Below the pieces are notes generated by a model that had not been told where the DNA came from, ran no database searches, and worked only from the letters and a program-made list of their open reading frames with translations. A stretch of DNA of 64,000 nt from Hymenopellis radicata (taxonomy: Eukaryota > Basidiomycota > Agaricomycetes > Agaricales > Physalacriaceae), in the NCBI GenBank assembly GCA_015501595.1, contig JADNRX010000240.1, positions 1 to 64,000 on the forward strand, given 5' to 3'. Made by a program: the position numbers and the translations under genes. Every line of letters begins with the position of its first letter. Position 1 is the first letter of the stretch. Of this stretch, positions 58,519-64,000 are shown piece by piece.

Positions 58519-59783
58519 TTATAGGAAGCGATTTAAAGGGGGACAGATGCGCACAAGCGCGCGCGATACGATGCGAGGGTGAAAGAACTCTTCCTTATTC
58601 CAAACGAGATACTTTCGTCTGCGAGACTTCATGGCGCTGACGAAGCCTTCGAATGCCGTGAGAGCCTCCATTGCCGTGGGTCTGTCCTCGGGACGCGGCG
58701 CACACAGAGGTCTGAAAAAAAGCTTTGAACTCATCAAGCCCGCCATAATACTATAGCATTTCAGTCGATGACATGATGATGGCAAACAACGGACCATGAA
58801 TAACGCAAAAATTGTGCAGCCTATCTGAAAGATGTCGACCTTGAAGGGGTTATAAGGCACAGTCAACGACAATTCAGGCATGATATTGCACTGTCCAAAG
58901 AGACCAAGCGCCCTGGAGTGTTCCGGACCTTCCGGATGAAAGCTCACAGATTCGAAGTCGATGAAGAAGTAGTTGACAGGCTGGACCCGACAACGTCTCC
59001 GTGTCTTGATCGACTTACGCTTGTTGCTTTCGAATCGTAAATAAGGTGCAGCGAAATGGAACCCACTGGGGACTACCCGGCTAGGATCCATGAGTACGTT
59101 TGATACGCAAATATCACTGTAAGGTGTCAGACGTCGAAGAGTACTCCTCAGAAAACTTGCCGATGGGTGAAATTGTGGGCGTGCAGAAAAACAACACCCT
59201 AGGCATACAGCTTCTTAGCAAGTAATCAAACAATAAGACAGAGTACTCTACCTCAAGAAGCTGTCTCGCATATTCTATAACCTCCTCTCGGCAATGGAAC
59301 GAAGGATCGTCAATAGAGAGGCCACGAAGTAAAGGCGTCACAAGAATGACTTGTTCGCCGTTTGGTAAGTCGATGGTGTCGAGCAGAGGGATCAAGTGAT
59401 TGAAAGGATCCTCCTTATCTAGAGAATTGAGCCGAAGAGACATCATTTCTTCGTTTGATCCTTTGACGACGCGTTTTAAGACGACTTTGCAACCATTAGG
59501 TGCAATCGCGTCGACGAGGTCGGCAACAGACTGAAAGCGCAGCATGAGTTATAGGAAGAGATGCGACACAGAGGCGTTCTACCAGTATAATCAACGAGTC
59601 TTCAAGTCGAAGTCGGAAGGCCTCCTGGCGAGTCAGTCCTTTTTGAAGCCAAGAAGGTTCCCAATCGGGATGAAAGCGTGGACGAAGTCGGTAGCCGCGT
59701 GATTCGAGAAAAGGTTGAATGGCTACCCAAGACATTTCGTGAGCGTATCTTCCGAAAGGATCAGCCAAGGCATTTTCTGCCAT
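58519..59783 (-). pseudogene. L-type kinase L3, tandem paralogue of L2, with a frameshift
   Basis: The ATG at 59783 (MAENALADPFGR) is preferred; the hydrophobic residues upstream begin at TTG, so no signal peptide is claimed. Blocks follow L2, with GVVFLHAHNFTHRDICVSN spliced over an intron (about 59117-59162) whose donor is GCAAGT, a GC-AG intron where L2 has GT. FIDFESVSF is kept. In the C-terminal block an extra base (T-run of seven near 58718, plus 33 bases where L2 has 32) shifts the frame between YYGGLDEF and PEDRPTAMEAL. It is either a decaying gene or a homopolymer error. Confidence 0.7.
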
Positions 59784-60119
59784 GAGAGCAGCGTTCACAG
59801 ATTGTGGTGTGAGAAAGATCAACAAGAGCCAAACAAGACTAAGCAACCGTCGAGACTCGATCCAGCTTCGAACATGTACAACTTCGAACTCGTGAGCTTG
59901 CCCACCCTAAAGCACCGGTGGTCGTTTTCTGCGAGTCCCGAGCTGGGTGTTTATGGGAACCATGATGTAGCTTGGGAGGACGTGAACCGGGAGAGGCGCG
60001 CGTCAATTGAAAGCGATCCGTACAGCTAGAATGTGGTCTGGTGATTGGTGCACGAAAGGACTACGAAAGGCATTGCTCATTGACAAACTATCCAATGACA
60101 TGTTATTCAATTCCTAGCC
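59784..60119. other. 5' flank of L3
   Basis: This region is paralogous to 55.98-56.10 kb, the displaced flank of L2 beyond the MITE, including CGGTGTTCG/CGGTGGTCG-type sequence. No gene is seen. Confidence 0.5.
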
Positions 60120-60527
60120 TTATTGCGGCTCGTAGGGGGTCGATGTAGGATGCGCCGACTTGATTATAGCAGGTAAGGTCAAGGTCAGGCTAGACAAGGC
60201 GTCGAAATCGCCAAGTATCAGAAGAACACCGTCGTTTTCATGGCCGGGTCGACGCAAGACACTGATGCTGTGATAGATGCGTACGTGACAAGTGAAATTC
60301 AGAAGGGAGCTTATCTCGACCCGTAGAACCGGATATCGAAAGATTCGAGAGACAATACTAGGGAAAGTGTTTGGTGATAAAATAATCGATCGTACTGAGG
60401 AACTGGGGGACCCGATGAAGAGGGTGAATTGAAGGGGGTCTACCGACCGTCGGGGTGAGTTTTGTTCCTGTACTGTACGATTCAATTCAGGACGTAGTTT
60501 TGGTATGCTGGAGGCGATCTGGGCCAT
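60120..60527 (-). CDS. Hypothetical ORF, 135 aa, duplicated and decayed in left arm
   Basis: The ATG-initiated frame begins MAQIASSIPKLRPELN and has no recognised domain. The left-arm counterpart (18793-19200) carries an 8-base deletion and a one-base insertion. Comparison of both copies suggests an ancestral frame containing LFIESPQFLSTIDSFI, visible only in the left one. So both copies may be degenerate. Confidence 0.35.
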   Translation of the reverse strand: MAQIASSIPKLRPELNRTVQEQNSPRRSVDPLQFTLFIGSPSSSVRSIILSPNTFPSIVSRIFRYPVLRVEISSLLNFTCHVRIYHSISVLRRPGHENDGVLLILGDFDALSSLTLTLPAIIKSAHPTSTPYEPQ

Positions 60528-60650
60528 GCACGGTTCCTTTTCAAGCGGCCGGTGAGTCCATTAACGCTTCATGAAAGATCATATTGACTATCAGGCGATA
60601 GGGTTATCACGATTACGCCACCATGCCTTGTATGCGCTGCGAACATGATT

Positions 60651-62058
60651 CTAGTTCTTATATAGATGTTCCGGCCCCATAATCCAGCGACGCAAAGCGC
60701 CGGGTGCACCCCACTGGAGACGCCCTATCCCTCGTGTCACGTTCAGTCAGTGTGCGTACATGCAAGGTCACTCACTAGTATTATGGCGGATCGAGAGGAT
60801 GCTTCGTTCTTTGAGCAGAGGCATTTCTCTCCGCACCGCTGCATACACTTCTTTGTCGCTCATCACGGCGTTCTTTACCGCACACACACAATTGCACAGG
60901 GCGCAATCACTCGTTCCATAATGAAGCTCGATAGTCACCGATTTCAGCGCTACCAGATTCTGGAGTTGATCACCTAGCCAGGTATCGAGAGCAGCCCACG
61001 GTGAATCTGCAACGTTCAACGTCGGGTCAAGAATGACCAATATTCGGATAGTCTGGATCGAGGAAGGTATGCCGCCCCGTGGGATAAGGCGGGCTTCGAG
61101 TACTAGATACACTGATTGAAGATGAGTCAGTGTGCTCATATCCAATTTGACGGATCTAGGCTGAGTAGAAGGGTTGCCCGGGTCAAGCGCTGGAAAGAGG
61201 TTGTAGTTGAGAGTTGAATGCAAGACGGAATGAGAGAGACGAACCAGTCGTTGTCACATCAAGACAGAGCTCTTCTAGCGTGTCAGATAGGGTATAGAGA
61301 AATCTGTTGAAGAGTGCGAAATCTTCATCGACATCCAAGATGGCATTGAGCTCCCGTAATTGGTGCACATCAAATGTAGCCATATTTTTCTCCAGCGCTG
61401 TCGTCAAGTGGTGGACAACCTTTAAGCCGCCGAGTGTAAGAGATTGGAGAGGGATTACGCTTCCCTCCTCATGATTCCAGAAACAGTCTAGGTCCGTCCA
61501 AAGGAGAGCAAGATGTCGAAGAGAAGACCATGCATCGCCTCGCGGCTTCGGGGGTATGATTTCACGGTCTGCATTGATGCCATCTAGAATGAATGATTCC
61601 AACTGCCGCGCCGTCCAGAACTGAATGAGGCTGTCCTGGAACGACAGGGAGAATTCGTCCCAGTCTGTGACGACTGGGCCGCCACTGAGCAGAAACTTGC
61701 GGACATGGTGTAAAGAGGAGAGAATTGATGGCAAGTACGGATCGTACAGCTCCGTGTCCAATGGGCGGCTCGTGGATGGGAGGTAAATTTTCAAGGAGAT
61801 GACCAAATGAGCGATGTGGGGGGACATGACAAGCAACCTGTGGAAGTTTGGACAGGAATGGCCGGGGGAAAGGACGGGGACTGTATAATCGTCTATATCT
61901 TCTTCTGCCCATATCAGGAGCTGGATACATGAGAAGAGGTGGCGCCGACTCGTGTCGGAACACGCCCGGGAAACGAGAGAGCAGGCCCATAGAGCCTTGC
62001 GATCGTTGTGATTATGGTCAATTATTTCATCGAGAATTTCCTGGGGAAGACGTGACAT
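60651..62058 (-). CDS. F-box protein, right-arm copy
   Basis: This is the inverted paralogue of 17253-18669. It has the same start (MSRLPQEILDEIIDHNHNDR), identical intron phases and a final exon ending in the same stop context at 60651-60653. The only structural change is a 9-nt in-frame loss (left VEAHGTGLIPWG, right LEARLIPRG). Leu-rich blocks and the CALCNCVCAV cluster are kept. Both copies appear functional. It is divergent from the truncated RPN3 across 167 bp, as in the left arm. Confidence 0.85.
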
Positions 62059-62225
62059 TTCTACAAACTCTGATGTGAGTATTCGGAAGTGAACGTGCTT
62101 TAGACCCACGAAGTATATGAGCGTCCAAGTCTAAAAGCGTCTGGGATCCATAAAAGGAGTATTATTCCCACGGCAGGAATGACGCGCCCAATGCGCGTCC
62201 TAACCAGGACCTCCATCACCTCATC
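62059..62225. promoter_or_regulatory. Divergent promoter region F-box / RPN3 (right arm)
   Basis: 167 bp between start codons, the same length and arrangement as 17086-17252, inverted. It is conserved between arms. Confidence 0.5.
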
Positions 62226-63557
62226 ATGGCCGACGTCGAAATGAAGCCCGCCGATACCAAAGACAAGAAGGACGAAGAGGAGACGGTCGTCGAAGAGCCC
62301 AAGAAGGAACCAGAGACGCCCGTGTCGGAAATAAAGTCGAATATCTTGGAGGTCTACCCGAACGGTATGTCGATTGTTTTGAGGTGGCAGATTGGATTTG
62401 ACACTGCCAAGGTTCATCTGTAAAGGATGGTCTGCTTTTGTGGCTACCGACGCTCGAGGTGGCCACACAAGAGATGGATGTAGACCCAGCCGCACCACCC
62501 GCTAAACCCCCGTCCGAGCCGCTCCCAGAAGTCGAGATATATTTCCGCTTGTTGCTCATCCATCAGTTGCTCAAGTCGTCCGACAAGTATCCAAAGGCCT
62601 CCGAACTTGTACACCAGACAGTGGAAAAGATGCAGGCCTTGAACCGGAGAAGCATGGATCCTATTGCCGCCAAGATTTGGTTTGCCGTTGAACGCGCCTA
62701 CGAACTGGGTGGTGCGATAGCCGATGCGCGACCGTATGTCTTTCTTTTACCCTCAGCTTCCTATCTAAATTCGGTTTTAGATTATTCTTGGCTGCTCAAC
62801 GAACCACATCTCTGCGCCACGATGATGAAGCACAAGCTTCCCTCATCAACCGTCTTCTGCGCAGCTACCTCCATTACAGCTTGTACGACCAGGCCGACAA
62901 ACTCGTATCCAAAACCACCTTCCCCGAATGCGCGGCCAACCCTCAATACGCCTGCTACCACTACTTCATTGGTCGCATCAAAGCTGTCCAATTGAACTAC
63001 AGCGCCGCACATAGCAACCTTCAGCAAGCTATCCGTCGGTCACCACCTGCAAAGGTCGCTCCGGGCTTCTACCAAGCCGTGCATAAGCTCTTCGTTGTTG
63101 TCGAGCTTCTCATGGGCGATATTACTGACCGGAGTCTATTCCGCCACCCGGTACTGGAGAAGGCGCTTAGCGGGTACTTTGAAATCGTCAAGGCCGTCCG
63201 CACGGGCTCCCTTTCTCAGTTCCAGACGACGCTTTCGAAACACGCTGCCCAGTTCGAATCAGACAAGACGTACACGTTAATTGTCCGGCTCAGACAGAAT
63301 GTCATCAAGACGGGTTATCAGGAGGTTGTCGCTATCGTATTCACGTATTTCCTTGCGTGATGTTTGCTTAAAGCTCCATCTCGACTCGGAGGAGGACGCC
63401 GAGTACATCGTGGGCAAGGCTATCCGTGATGGCGTTATTGAGGGCAAGATAGTACACGAGAAGGGCTGGTTAGAATGTGGGACGCAGAAGAACGCGTATG
63501 GATCAGAAGTTGGCGAACTATTTCAGCGACGAATCGCGTATTGTTTGGAGCTGCACT
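62226..63557 (+). pseudogene. RPN3, right copy, internally deleted and 3'-truncated
   Basis: The start MADVEMKPADTKDKKDEEET matches the left copy. An internal deletion removes about 35 codons (left: ALIERAVSTLEPRF through ILYTAIS) near 62342. The Q codon CAA at 62468-62470 is intact where the left copy has a stop. The extra T at about 63315 (GGGTTATC) is shared with the left copy and breaks the frame before RRLSLSYSRIS. Homology stops at CLELH (63557), so the last exon is missing; unrelated sequence follows with a TAG. This marks the outer edge of the inverted duplication. Confidence 0.85.
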
Positions 63558-64000
63558 AGTCTCATAAACCATCCGGCTGCATCCACCCTAAAAGGGAACC
63601 CGTCTGCAGCCGTCTGGGAGCCAGTGACGCAAGTAACAGGGCAGCTGTCTTCGGAAATTCCCGAAGTCACATCACCTTTCCTCGTTGCTGTGTGGCTGAA
63701 TGGGCTCGAGATGGCGGTTACATATGGCACAGAGAAATGTTGACCATACCATTAACATAGTAAATTCCAACTTTTTCGAGGGATCAATGCCCAGGAAACG
63801 GTGTAGACAGCTCAAAGAATTTGGCAGAGGTCACTCACCTTCCCTTTTTGGCCTTGAGTGCGTATCATCACGTTTGAGAGTGAGAAGTCATTCACCACCA
63901 GAAATATTGTATATCGGAGCTGAAGAAGCCACAGAGGGCATTCAAACATCATTGTAATTGCATGTGAGCTACATAGAATGAGGACTATTGTGTCCTACGT
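63558..64000. other. Unassigned sequence beyond the duplication edge
   Basis: No homology to the left arm is seen past 63557. A frame at 63787-63957 (MPRKRCRQLKEFGRG) lacks a recognised domain. It may be part of a gene or transposon continuing past the window. Confidence 0.35.

Noticed and set aside
59784..59846. Signal peptide in front of kinase L3
   Set aside because: The hydrophobic stretch begins at a TTG codon with no ATG; the ATG at 59783 lies after it.
1..64000. CRISPR arrays, bacterial operons, tRNA or rRNA genes
   Set aside because: Eukaryotic intron-rich sequence; no regular spacer-repeat array, and no tRNA cloverleaf or rRNA recognised by eye.

Overview
The window is nuclear DNA of a basidiomycete fungus, almost certainly an Agaricomycete. 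Genes are split by many 45-60 nt GT-AG introns, and the gene families are typical of mushroom-forming fungi: a DUF6533 membrane protein, a multi-exon P450, F-box proteins and lineage-specific kinase-like proteins. I cannot name the species. Gene models were spliced by eye from frame continuity, donor/acceptor motifs and remembered family conservation; no database search was possible.

Left flank (1-15.4 kb): GWT1 (GPI-anchor inositol acyltransferase) with one GC-AG intron, a MAK32-like pfkB protein, an F-box/zinc-binding protein, and a tandem duplication of a multi-pass membrane-protein gene (copy A intact, copy B carrying one extra base).

Left duplication arm (15.6-27 kb): RPN3 (proteasome lid, with lesions), an F-box gene, a 3' fragment of an L-type kinase, kinase K1 (pseudogene), kinase K2, and SEC24 with an N-terminal WW domain. 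Core (27-42.6 kb): a complex I assembly factor of the NDUFAF2 family, a PHD-chromodomain protein, a DUF6533 protein, a P450, kinase K3, a protein with two ubiquitin-like domains, and an F-box protein next to a hypothetical protein.

Right arm (42.6-63.56 kb): the left arm appears again, inverted and rearranged. It holds a decayed SEC24 fragment, K4, a kinase relic, K5, a small LTR element with identical LTRs, a possible nuclease-fold protein divergent from K6, K6, L2, a Mutator-type MITE, an AIM9-like gene, L3, the second F-box gene and a truncated RPN3.

Main points of interest: (1) the large, partly decayed inverted segmental duplication; (2) six paralogues of a kinase-like family (K1-K6) that keep the catalytic Lys, HxD and Asn, mostly carry DFD in place of DFG, and in five of six cases share a CACGTGAC E-box just upstream of the start; (3) two complete non-autonomous transposons with target-site duplications; (4) matching lesions in both RPN3 copies and a one-base shift in SEC24, which are either real decay or assembly errors.
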